DNA from: an uncultured Spirochaetia bacterium
GTDB taxonomy: Bacteria; Spirochaetota; Spirochaetia; SZUA-6; Bin103
Assembly (NCBI GenBank): GCA_958296075.1
Contig: CATQHW010000001.1
Span: 744,001 to 808,000 of the forward strand
Length of the DNA stretch: 64,000 bases
Reading direction: 5' to 3'
Part shown: one piece after another, positions 1-10,319 of the stretch
Position numbering within the stretch: position 1 is the stretch's first letter
How the letters are laid out: each line of letters begins with the position of its first letter
Position numbers and translations under genes: made by a program
Notes under the pieces: model-generated
The model's database searches: none
Seen by the model: the letters and a program-made list of their open reading frames with translations, nothing else
Told to the model about the DNA's origin: nothing

Positions 1-3908
<3,908 letters not shown>

Positions 3909-4096
3909 GGCAACAGCGTATCGCATTTCCGGACAACGACAAAACGATCGATTGCGCGAACTTGGCTTGCAACGACGATCGCTGCGCGCATCGGCTGCCA
4001 GACTTTGCTGCAAGTCGCATCGTAGTACTCTCGGCCGAAGTTATAGGATGCGCGAACCTACCGAGTGATGCGTGTGCGCTCCATCTTCGCGCAAGC
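3909..4096 (-). promoter_or_regulatory. CRISPR leader and array promoter
   Basis: The 188 bp between the last repeat and the cas2 stop contain no gene and are less GC-rich than their surroundings. On the minus strand a TATAAC box (4045-4040) is a reasonable -10 for an array transcript; no convincing -35 stands out. Its position next to cas2 at the repeat end facing the cas operon is that of a type I-C leader, where new spacers are added. Leader function follows from position and orientation; the promoter box is a weaker call. Confidence 0.65.
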
Positions 4097-4387
4097 TCAT
4101 ACGACCATCGGGCCATCCGGATCGTACGATGCTTTCGCACCGACGTGCTCGACCCTCGGCCGCCAGTTGGCACCCAGCCGGTAGAACCGCAGGCTGTCCT
4201 CTCCTTCGTCGATCTCATTGATGAGTCGGGCGCGCAGCGTCGCCCACTGCGCTGGATCGACTTGGCATTCGAATACCGAGTACTGAACCCGTTGCCCGAA
4301 GTCCTGACAAAGACGAGCGACACGCCGAAGACGGCGGCGTCCGGCGGAATCTCCAGTAGCGACATCGTAGGTGACGAGCATCAGCAC
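4097..4387 (-). CDS. cas2: CRISPR-associated endoribonuclease Cas2
   Basis: 96 residues, the normal Cas2 length. It opens MLMLVTYDVATGD, the first beta strand of the ferredoxin fold, with the conserved Asp at position 8, and includes the Q-x-S-V-F-E-C strand. Cas2 forms the core of the Cas1-Cas2 integrase that inserts spacers at the leader. The gene follows cas1 by 9 bp and is the last cas gene before the leader, as in other I-C loci. Confidence 0.97.
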   Translation of the reverse strand: MLMLVTYDVATGDSAGRRRLRRVARLCQDFGQRVQYSVFECQVDPAQWATLRARLINEIDEGEDSLRFYRLGANWRPRVEHVGAKASYDPDGPMVV

Positions 4388-4396
4388 CGCGGCTAC

Positions 4397-5437
4397 CTAC
4401 CGCCAGAGAAACGGGGGATAGCCGTCGAGGTCGCCCCGTAATCGCCGAGCCATCAGCGTGGCTTGTACGAACGGCACCAGGCCGAGTGTCGTCTTTTCCT
4501 TGATAAAAGGATGAATCAGCTCGTCCTTCTTGCGTTCCTGATACGCCACGAGGGTAGCTTTCCGTGCGCCTTCGCGCAGCTTAACCGCACCGCTCATTGC
4601 CGTGTGGAAATCGCGCACCGATAGCTGTCGGCGATTGATCAGGGACAACGCGAGGCGGTCGGCCAGAACAGGCCGTAACTCCTCCATGAGATCGAGCGCC
4701 AAGCTCGGCCGCCCTGGACGCTCTCGATGCAGAAACCCCACTGCGGGATCGAGCCCTACCGACTCCAGCGCCGACCGGCAGTCGTGGACCAGCAGTGTAT
4801 AGAAGAACGAAAGCAGCGCATTCACCGGATCGAGTGGCGGCCTCCGCGAGCGACCGTTGAATGCAAATTCCGGTTCCTTGCTCAGCACAAAATCTCCGAA
4901 TACCTCATAATAGGATCGGGCAGCTTCTCCTTCGATACCACGTAACGTGCCAGTCCGATCTGATCGGGTGCCACGCCGCGCCGCATCGCTCAGACGACGC
5001 TCGCATGCTACGAGCCGCGTACGAACCGCTTCGGGCACTCTGCCGCCATGGTCACGAAGCGCACGGCGGACCACGGTCCGCTGGTTCAGGATCTTGCCGA
5101 TAACCACATTACGGACGATCGAAGCGGTCATGGTTTCGTTGTCGGTGGTCCGGTACTGGTCTCGCCGCAGCAACACGTTGCCGGAGACCGGACCTTCGAT
5201 ACGTGCCAGAAAGCGACCGCTCCGACTCATCAGGGAGATGCATACACCCCGCTCGGCGCAATGCCCCATAAGAGGCGGCGACACGCCGACCGAACCGAAG
5301 CAGACGATGGCGCCGAGCAGGTGCACGGGTATGCGCGCACGTTCTACGCCGTCGGCTTTGACAACGGCGTTCTCGCCATCCTTGTACAACCACGCGTTTT
5401 CGGTAGTCACGTAGAGTGTGTTCAGATGACGGCGCAT
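4397..5437 (-). CDS. cas1: CRISPR-associated integrase Cas1 (type I-C)
   Basis: 346 residues. The opening RRHLNTLYVTTENAWLYKDGE is typical of I-C Cas1. The metal-binding residues are visible: Glu169 in RGIEGEAA, His237 in GFLHRER and the acidic LDLMEELRP segment at 248-256. Cas1 catalyses the two transesterifications that integrate prespacers at the first repeat. It lies 11 bp after cas4 and 9 bp before cas2, so the three form one adaptation cassette; Cas4 probably sets PAM choice and prespacer trimming. No damage is visible. Confidence 0.98.
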   Translation of the reverse strand: MRRHLNTLYVTTENAWLYKDGENAVVKADGVERARIPVHLLGAIVCFGSVGVSPPLMGHCAERGVCISLMSRSGRFLARIEGPVSGNVLLRRDQYRTTDNETMTASIVRNVVIGKILNQRTVVRRALRDHGGRVPEAVRTRLVACERRLSDAARRGTRSDRTGTLRGIEGEAARSYYEVFGDFVLSKEPEFAFNGRSRRPPLDPVNALLSFFYTLLVHDCRSALESVGLDPAVGFLHRERPGRPSLALDLMEELRPVLADRLALSLINRRQLSVRDFHTAMSGAVKLREGARKATLVAYQERKKDELIHPFIKEKTTLGLVPFVQATLMARRLRGDLDGYPPFLWR

Positions 5438-5448
5438 CGACGGTGCCG

Positions 5449-6090
5449 TCAGTTATCGATAGCCCGCAAGAGCCAGCGAGCGACGGTCTGCGGTCGGCGC
5501 GGGTTCTGTGGCTGACAGCCCTGCTTGAGTGAGCAGGCGTTGCACTTCCGCGCTTCGTATTCCGGTGGAGGAGTCACGCTGGCGGCGAGCATCCGGCGCA
5601 CGTCGGCGGCGACTCGTTTCGTCAAAGTCCGTAGCTCGGAGTCAAAACGAACTTCCTTACGCCGACGATCACGTCCGTAGAACAGGGCCCCGACCGGCAC
5701 CGAAGCGCCCAGCATTTCCTCAAGACACAGCGCCTGGGCGCAAAGTTGAACCTCATCGGCGCGATGCGCCTTGGGACGGCCGCGTTTGTACTCGATGGGG
5801 TAAGGGCGAACACGGTCATGAATCTCTACTACATCGGCCACGCCTGAAACGCCAAGTGTAAGCGACCGCAGGGCTACGCTACGTTCTATTCTCACGCTGC
5901 CCCGGCGTTCTCTGCTTCCCGAGTCAGTGCGCTCATGCAGAATCCTGCCCTCCGCGGTGAAGCGGTTCTCGTCCCAGTGCTGCTCGATATGGATCAACGC
6001 GCACTGCCGTGGGCAATAGAGCATGTGCTGCAAAGCGGAAATCGGCGCCAGATCGTCTTCGGCTACGGACTCCCTCTCTCTCAGCGCCAT
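5449..6090 (-). CDS. cas4: CRISPR-associated exonuclease Cas4
   Basis: 213 residues of the RecB-like Cas4 family. Iron-sulfur ligands are Cys26 in MLYCPRQC and a C-terminal cluster Cys183, Cys186 and Cys192; a further cysteine sits at 30. Nuclease residues include Asp86 (GVADVVE), the E-x-K pair at 100-102 (PIEYKRG) and Gln115. Cas4 trims and orients prespacers carrying the right PAM for Cas1-Cas2. It lies between cas7 and cas1 with gaps of 5 and 11 bp, so it is co-transcribed with both. Confidence 0.96.
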   Translation of the reverse strand: MALRERESVAEDDLAPISALQHMLYCPRQCALIHIEQHWDENRFTAEGRILHERTDSGSRERRGSVRIERSVALRSLTLGVSGVADVVEIHDRVRPYPIEYKRGRPKAHRADEVQLCAQALCLEEMLGASVPVGALFYGRDRRRKEVRFDSELRTLTKRVAADVRRMLAASVTPPPEYEARKCNACSLKQGCQPQNPRRPQTVARWLLRAIDN

Positions 6091-6095
6091 TCGAG

Positions 6096-7016
6096 TCAGA
6101 GACGGTCCGCTACTTCGACCTCGCTTGGCAGACCCGCCTGATCGAGATGGACGACGTAGTCCGTGTATACCCGCGCCGGTGGAAGATCGCGGCGCGTGCC
6201 CGGCTCGTGTTCCTTGCCTTCGAACACGCGTTTGACCGTTACCCGTTCGAACAACCTATGCGCCGGCGCATTGCCGAGCGCGCTGCCATGTTTGAATACG
6301 ATCAGACGCCGTGCCACCATCTCGCCGCGCGCCGCCGAACGGTCATGGTCGAACATCTGTTCGAGCGCCGCCCACAGCAGTTTGAGGTCTTCTTCGGAGA
6401 AGCCCGTGCCTTTACCCGCACCGCCCGCAAGGCAGGCGGAGACATAGCCGTGGGCGCGGTAGAGACCATAGGGCACGAGATGCTTGCGCCCCATTTCCCC
6501 TTCCTCCTTGTCCACATCCGTCACGCGCGTAATCGTTTGCTCGAGTGGCACGATCGGTTCCACCGAGCGCGCGAAGGTGAACTGAACCGGGCCTCTCACC
6601 TGACCGGCGTTGGGACCCGTGGACATGACGGCGCCGAACGTTCTGATGTCGAAGTACGTGTCACAGAGCCATTTCTGCAAGGTCGCGATGTTGTCCTGTG
6701 AGCGGGTCTTGGCATCTTTCGTATCCCAGCCTCCACCCTTTTTCCTGTGATCCGGCTGTCCGTTCTCCTTGCATGCCTCCGCGATCAACGGATTCAGTGG
6801 CCGTTTCTCCTGAATGAATATCCGCCGACCTTCCTGATCCAGAAGCTGGATAAAATTGCGCACCTTTCGCTTCAGGCAGACATCGGAGACCAGTCCGTGG
6901 CCCGTCTCCGGATCCATCCGGGGCTGGTTCCCGGCGTCGGGATCACCATTAGGGTTGCCGTTGGTCACGTCGAACAGATACACGAAGTCGTAACGGTTCT
7001 TGATCGTGTTGCTCAT
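6096..7016 (-). CDS. cas7: Cascade backbone protein Cas7 (Csd2, type I-C)
   Basis: 306 residues. It opens NRYDFVYLFDVTNGNPNGDPD, the signature of I-C Cas7, and carries ARSVEPI and the KHLVPYGLYRAHGYVSA region. Several copies coat the crRNA spacer in Cascade. The ATG overlaps the cas8c/cas11 stop by 4 nt (ATGA) and has a GGAGG-type ribosome-binding site just upstream inside cas8c, so translation is probably coupled. The length is normal and no break is seen. Confidence 0.98.
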   Translation of the reverse strand: MSNTIKNRYDFVYLFDVTNGNPNGDPDAGNQPRMDPETGHGLVSDVCLKRKVRNFIQLLDQEGRRIFIQEKRPLNPLIAEACKENGQPDHRKKGGGWDTKDAKTRSQDNIATLQKWLCDTYFDIRTFGAVMSTGPNAGQVRGPVQFTFARSVEPIVPLEQTITRVTDVDKEEGEMGRKHLVPYGLYRAHGYVSACLAGGAGKGTGFSEEDLKLLWAALEQMFDHDRSAARGEMVARRLIVFKHGSALGNAPAHRLFERVTVKRVFEGKEHEPGTRRDLPPARVYTDYVVHLDQAGLPSEVEVADRL

Positions 7017-7432
7017 TCTTCATTCTCCTCCGATGGGACGGACTGATGACGATCATCAGAGTCTGCCTTGGTGTACAAAACTCTCTCCTGATGGTAGTAG
7101 CCTACGAAGAAACGAGCTTGGTCCTGGAACGGAAGGATTGCCGGCAGTTCCTCGTGTCCTGGCAGGAGTTCTATCACGTCCCCGACGGCTCTATTCGCTC
7201 GTGTGCCCGCCCCCTGCTTCTTTCGATCACCCTTGGCAAGACTTGAGCGGTTGTGTTCATAGCCTCGCATCAGTCTCGGAAAGACTAGACGCGGCGTAGC
7301 CGAAGCCGAGCCTGCGTATCTGTCTCGGATGGTCGCGTTACGATCGGTAAGGCTCTTTTCGGCATAGGCATAGATCGCGAAGAGCCGTCCGAGGTTGTAG
7401 GCGACGTTGTCGCTGTCAGTGGCGATACTCAC
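7013..7432 (-). CDS. cas11: Internal small subunit Cas11 translated from within cas8c
   Basis: In-frame GTG at 7432-7430 inside cas8c, preceded by AAAGGAGG at 7448-7441 with an 8-nt gap, the best Shine-Dalgarno sequence in the cas8c frame. It would give 139 residues starting VSIATDSDNVAYNLGRLFAI. Type I-C systems are known to make Cas11 from an internal start near the beginning of the last quarter of cas8c, just before the N-x-A-Y-x-L-G-R-L-F segment, so position and length both fit. Cas11 lines the Cascade belly and is needed for full DNA binding. What is odd here is the CRISPR-repeat copy ending 6 nt before this ribosome-binding site. Confidence 0.82.
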   Translation of the reverse strand: MSIATDSDNVAYNLGRLFAIYAYAEKSLTDRNATIRDRYAGSASATPRLVFPRLMRGYEHNRSSLAKGDRKKQGAGTRANRAVGDVIELLPGHEELPAILPFQDQARFFVGYYHQERVLYTKADSDDRHQSVPSEENEE

Positions 7433-8836
7433 CGGTACGTCCTCCTTTGCAAGTGTTTCAATCCACGCCCCCGCGTGGGAGGTGATGTCTAAGCGATAAT
7501 CACGGGCAAGGCACGCCTTGCAGATCGCCGCGCGACGGCCATTGATGTCTCCATCAGCACGTATGCGCATTATGACGCTCGTCAGCAGTGACTGCGGGTA
7601 GCGGTATCCGGTGAGGATCGAACGCATCAGGGCGCCGCACAACGTAGGGGGGACGTTCTTGGCCTTGCCCTGTACGGCCGTTTCCAGAAGCAGACGCCAA
7701 GCCGCGGGCGGAGTTTGCCAAGGCGTAGGGTCGAGGCGGAGATCATGGAAATGCTCGAGAATCCGTCTGGCGACATCGCCAATCGTTTCTTCGTACCAGA
7801 AACGGATGGATATGCGCGCTGCATTGGGGGCAAGGCCGAGCACATAGAAGCGAGTGTCCTGACGGACGTCCGGTACTACCTCGCTCAGTGGCCGGCCCTT
7901 CTCGAACCGCTTGAGTTTGTCAGCCACCGCCGCGGTCTCTTCGGAATCCGAAGGTGGTTCGGCGAGCATCGCGAACAGATCCTCTGCGGCAGTGGCGTCC
8001 CTGCCGTCTTTGGCCGCTTCAGCCCAGAAGACGGTTGTGGCGTCACCGATCTGCACACGTTGCCGACTGTCCCGCTCCAGGAGCTTATTCAATGCGGTAG
8101 TGTACGCGAAAGCCGCTCGGTCCGACACGGGTGCGTTGGAACCTTGATCCTTTCCGAACGACTTGAACGCGTCAAGATTGAATGACACGATGGCGGCGCC
8201 CGATCCTTGGGCACCCTTGACGCCCTTGACCTTGGGGTGCACCCGCGCGATAGGTGTACGCTCGCCGGAAACGAGGCAGAGCCCGCCGGTGCCGTCTGAT
8301 ACCGACAGGTGGTCGAGCCAGACGCGCCGGGCGGCTGGCCGATCATGAAGGAAGCGCATCTCTCCGTTGAGCAAGAATACGACGTTGGCGTCCAGCATGT
8401 CGCGAGCGTGAGTCAGGGATTCATATTGATCGGGTTGCCATTCATCCAGAAACGAACGGAGCGCTTGCAGGCCGTCATCAGAGACACGTGCGAGCAAGCG
8501 TTCGTGCAACGTCTTGAATGCGGCGTGCTCGCGCTCCGCGGGAACCGGTTGTTCCGTATCGCGGTCGCGCTTCACGCCGAAGACGTATGCCGTCTTGTCC
8601 CACAGGAAATTGGAGGCAACACCCGAAGTGCGCGAAAACGGTCGGGGTACCGGGCGCAGCGATGGCCGCGGCCTCCTGCTCGACGTATCCAGCAGAGATA
8701 CGACGTCGACTGGCTCGCCATCGGGCGTCAGCGCAACCGCATAGGAAATGCGCTCGCGCGAGTAACCGTACTCCGGGGCTTGGCCGTTGGTCACGAGACG
8801 GTCATAGTAGCCGGCGAGCGCCTGCAGGATGCTCAC
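7013..8836 (-). CDS. cas8c: Cascade large subunit Cas8c (Csd1)
   Basis: 607 residues from a GTG that overlaps the cas5 stop by 4 nt (GTGA). The opening SILQALAGYYDRL is the standard Csd1 start; further landmarks are NFLWDKTAYVFGV, IARVHPKVKGVKGAQGSGA, SFNLDAFKSFGKDQGSNAPVS, TALNKLL and FYVLGLAPNAARISIRFW. Cas8c recognises the PAM (TTC in type I-C) and helps recruit Cas3. The last 139 codons double as cas11. Residues about 454-464 are encoded by a CRISPR-repeat-like sequence and look like an insert between the RRAAICKACLARDYR helix and the Cas11 part. A longer frame continues upstream across cas5 but is only the cas5 shadow. Confidence 0.97.
   Translation of the reverse strand: MSILQALAGYYDRLVTNGQAPEYGYSRERISYAVALTPDGEPVDVVSLLDTSSRRPRPSLRPVPRPFSRTSGVASNFLWDKTAYVFGVKRDRDTEQPVPAEREHAAFKTLHERLLARVSDDGLQALRSFLDEWQPDQYESLTHARDMLDANVVFLLNGEMRFLHDRPAARRVWLDHLSVSDGTGGLCLVSGERTPIARVHPKVKGVKGAQGSGAAIVSFNLDAFKSFGKDQGSNAPVSDRAAFAYTTALNKLLERDSRQRVQIGDATTVFWAEAAKDGRDATAAEDLFAMLAEPPSDSEETAAVADKLKRFEKGRPLSEVVPDVRQDTRFYVLGLAPNAARISIRFWYEETIGDVARRILEHFHDLRLDPTPWQTPPAAWRLLLETAVQGKAKNVPPTLCGALMRSILTGYRYPQSLLTSVIMRIRADGDINGRRAAICKACLARDYRLDITSHAGAWIETLAKEDVPVSIATDSDNVAYNLGRLFAIYAYAEKSLTDRNATIRDRYAGSASATPRLVFPRLMRGYEHNRSSLAKGDRKKQGAGTRANRAVGDVIELLPGHEELPAILPFQDQARFFVGYYHQERVLYTKADSDDRHQSVPSEENEE
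7441..7448 (-). promoter_or_regulatory. Strong internal ribosome-binding site for cas11
   Basis: AAAGGAGG on the minus strand, 8 nt before the internal GTG. It lies 6 nt downstream of the embedded CRISPR repeat, so a hairpin formed by the repeat, or a cut within it, would change access to this site. Confidence 0.8.
7455..7486 (-). repeat. CRISPR repeat copy embedded in frame inside cas8c
   Basis: 32 bp in the coding strand of cas8c, identical to the array repeat over its last 20 nt (minus strand: GCGGGGGCG then TGGATTGAAAC) and 27 of 32 overall. The five changes all lie in the 5' arm and loop. The stem keeps most pairing (one G-U wobble, one mismatch). The reading frame passes through it as S-H-A-G-A-W-I-E-T, the same [16 protein letters not shown] peptide the array repeats would encode, so the protein carries a repeat-derived stretch between RRAAICKACLARDYRLD and EDVPVSIA. 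The Cas5 cleavage site and the 11-nt handle are intact. Confidence 0.95.
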
Positions 8837-9504
8837 GCCTTGACCTCCGCGGCGTCCAGCGGCGGTACGTCGATCGCTCCGTCCCGCAACTTGGCACGAA
8901 AGAAGCGCGCAGACATCTCGTCGCGATAGTCGATGTCGTGGAGCATCCAGCCGAGGTCTCGGTCGCGTTGATGGGAAGGCAGGCATGACTTCGGTACCGC
9001 GCCCTCGATCGGTGCGAAATCGGCCGCGAACTCGCGGGTGCCCAGATAGGGGCGATGGAAGCACTGGCCTTTGGCGGAGCGGCGGTTGAACATCGCCAAG
9101 TGTTTGGCCTCGGTGTCGCCAGCCGTCGCGGCCGCGGTGAGGACGAAGTGCGCCTCGATGAGGTAGGCCACGTCGCGCAGCACGGTCGCGGCCCGCTGCT
9201 GGCGGTCGTCCTCGATCAGCGTGCGCACCCCCTCAGCGGTGCCGCGCTTCATAGCCGCGCGGGCCGTCGCTACCGGCATCTTGCTGCCCAGCTCGTTGCG
9301 GCGCAAGGTATCGAAGCGGATGGGCTTCAGGACGTGGATGCGGTCGACCACCCAGCGGATGGCGGGCTTCCAGTGGACCGCTTCGAGGATTCCACGGGCG
9401 GCCGATGGCGTCATCACGTCGTAGGAGACCCGCTCGACCTTCATCTCCGGACGCGTGAAGCACGCATACTCGCCCCAGACGTGCAACTTCACCCCGTACG
9501 CCAT
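8833..9504 (-). CDS. cas5: Cascade subunit and crRNA endonuclease Cas5 (Cas5d/Csd5, type I-C)
   Basis: 223 residues from the ATG at 9504: MAYGVKLHVWGEYACF then TRPEMKVERVSYDVMTPSA, the near-invariant I-C Cas5 start. An upstream GTG in frame (9624) would add 40 residues that overlap hicB and lack family similarity, so I reject it. With no cas6 present, Cas5 is the enzyme that cuts pre-crRNA at the 3' base of the repeat stem and keeps the 11-nt handle. It is therefore also the candidate enzyme for the repeat copy in cas8c and the decayed repeats at 10175-10268. First gene of the cas5-8-7-4-1-2 run; no clear promoter lies just upstream. Confidence 0.97.
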   Translation of the reverse strand: MAYGVKLHVWGEYACFTRPEMKVERVSYDVMTPSAARGILEAVHWKPAIRWVVDRIHVLKPIRFDTLRRNELGSKMPVATARAAMKRGTAEGVRTLIEDDRQQRAATVLRDVAYLIEAHFVLTAAATAGDTEAKHLAMFNRRSAKGQCFHRPYLGTREFAADFAPIEGAVPKSCLPSHQRDRDLGWMLHDIDYRDEMSARFFRAKLRDGAIDVPPLDAAEVKA

Positions 9505-9534
9505 CACATCATCCCACACCCGGCGCAACCGGGG

Positions 9535-9564
9535 CTGGCACACCGAGAGCGTACTTGGTACAAT
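9535..9564 (+). promoter_or_regulatory. Putative promoter for hicB-like gene
   Basis: CTGGCA (9535-9540), an 18-bp gap and TACAAT (9559-9564) on the plus strand, about 50 bp before the chosen hicB start. It points away from cas5 and overlaps the region just upstream of the cas5 ATG, so the two opposing transcription units share this stretch. Confidence 0.5.
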
Positions 9565-9613
9565 GTCTGCATCTGATGGCATGCCCATGCGATCTGAACT
9601 CGCGGAATCCGGC

Positions 9614-9925
9614 ATGAGCCTCACGCTGCGCTGCTACGCCTACCGGTCCGGCCGGAGGTGGGAGGCGATATGCGTTGACCTCGACATCGCGACGTTCGGC
9701 GACTCTCTTGATGAGGTGAAGAGGTCGCTCGCAACAGGTATCGAGTTGCACCTGGAAGGGGTCGAAGAGCTGCCTGCGGAAGAGCAGAGACGTTTTCTGA
9801 CGCGACGGTCCCCGTGGCACGTGCGGGCGAAGCTGGCGTTCACGACATGGCTGAGCCGCCTTCCTCGCAACACTCGCAGATCGCTGCAATTTACGCTTCG
9901 GTCGCGAGTTCCCCTGCATCCTTAA
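9614..9925 (+). CDS. hicB: HicB-like antitoxin-fold protein
   Basis: 103 residues from the ATG at 9614 (in-frame ATGs at 9581 and 9587 are possible). MSLTLRCYAYRSGRRWEAIC and DLDIATFGDSLDEVKRSLATGIELHLEG form the partial RNase H-like fold of HicB antitoxins. The C-terminus (WLSRLPRNTRRSLQFTLRSR) is basic and I see no ribbon-helix-helix or helix-turn-helix. It faces hicA head-on; the two stop codons overlap in TTAA. Normal hicAB pairs are co-directional, so this layout is unusual and lets HicA and the HicB-like protein be controlled separately. Whether it neutralises this HicA is inference. Confidence 0.72.
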   Translation: MSLTLRCYAYRSGRRWEAICVDLDIATFGDSLDEVKRSLATGIELHLEGVEELPAEEQRRFLTRRSPWHVRAKLAFTTWLSRLPRNTRRSLQFTLRSRVPLHP

Positions 9926-10128
9926 CGGAACAGGTCGCGGGACAGGCCGGACTGGCGCCTGATAGCGGCGAGGGTTCCCTTTGGAACGTCGTCGCCGTCC
10001 GCTCCGGCAACGATGACCATCCGCTTCCGTCCGCCGACCACTCCTGTGAAGCGGCGGTGACTGCCCTTCTGGCCAACGAGATGGAGGTCGTTCGTCTCCA
10101 GGAGGCGTATCACGTCGCGGACCTTCAT
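9922..10128 (-). CDS. hicA: HicA family mRNA interferase toxin
   Basis: 68 residues. MKVRDVIRLLETNDLHLVGQ then KGSHRRFTG is the HicA double-stranded-RNA-binding-like fold, with the catalytic His24 in KGSHRRF; the C-terminal VPKGTLAAIRRQSGLS is also typical. HicA enzymes cut mRNA and stop growth. The gene sits between cas3 and cas5, on the same strand as both, 46 nt downstream of the decayed repeat 10175-10209 and about 145 nt downstream of the promoter overlapped by the guide-matched site. No good separate promoter lies directly before it, so it is probably expressed from that promoter as the tail of the pseudo-crRNA transcript. Confidence 0.88.
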   Translation of the reverse strand: MKVRDVIRLLETNDLHLVGQKGSHRRFTGVVGGRKRMVIVAGADGDDVPKGTLAAIRRQSGLSRDLFR

Positions 10129-10174
10129 TGCCGAAATCGATTTCCGTCATCCTTACGGCGCAGGCCAAGTTCAA

Positions 10175-10268
10175 CTGGTAATCCACATCCCCGGCAGAGC
10201 CGGGGCGACACGTCGAGGTCATGTGCACCACGTGCACGTTTCAATCCACACAGCTACCGCCGCCCGAC
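10175..10268 (-). ncRNA. CreA-like guide: degenerate repeat, 28-nt pseudo-spacer, degenerate repeat
   Basis: Read on the minus strand. The first decayed repeat (10268-10238) starts GTCG and ends GTGGATTGAAAC, keeping the Cas5 handle but not the stem. The pseudo-spacer (10237-10210) starts GTGCACGTGGTGCAC. The second decayed repeat (10209-10175) starts GTCGCCCC, has a perfect 7-bp stem (CCCCGGC with GCCGGGG, 3-nt loop) and GTGGATTACCAG, so its handle end has decayed. This matches the known CreA/CreR class of Cascade guides: mini-CRISPRs in cas loci with a short seed match to a nearby promoter. Guide nt 1-5 and 7-11 match 10290-10300 behind a TTC PAM. CreA-like function is inference from architecture plus match. 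Confidence 0.82.
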
Positions 10269-10279
10269 ACTTCATCCGT

Positions 10280-10309
10280 AATCTACTTCGTGCAGGTGGT
10301 AACGGGCAA
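10280..10309 (-). promoter_or_regulatory. Promoter of the cre-hicA unit with embedded Cascade target
   Basis: On the minus strand TTGCCC (10309-10304), an 18-bp gap and TAGATT (10285-10280), with a start expected near 10273, five bases before the first decayed repeat. The plus strand of the gap reads TTC (10287-10289) followed by GTGCAGGTGGT (10290-10300): a type I-C PAM and a protospacer whose first 11 nt match the pseudo-spacer except at position 6, which Cascade does not read. A Cascade footprint from the PAM over about 32 nt would cover the gap and the -35 box. It is entirely intergenic, after the cas3 stop. The boxes are only 4 of 6 matches each. Confidence 0.68.
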
Positions 10310-10319
10310 GTCATTCATG

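Noticed and set aside
8837-9064. Longer cas8c frame starting at 9064
   Set aside because: It is the shadow of cas5; Csd1 proteins begin at SILQALAGYYDRL.
9505-9624. 40-residue N-terminal extension of cas5 from a GTG
   Set aside because: The extension overlaps hicB and its promoter and is unlike Cas5; the family start MAYGVKL fits the ATG at 9504.
9509-10237. 242-codon minus-strand frame across hicB, hicA and the cre element
   Set aside because: Arg/Pro-rich out-of-frame translation covering recognised features; no domain.
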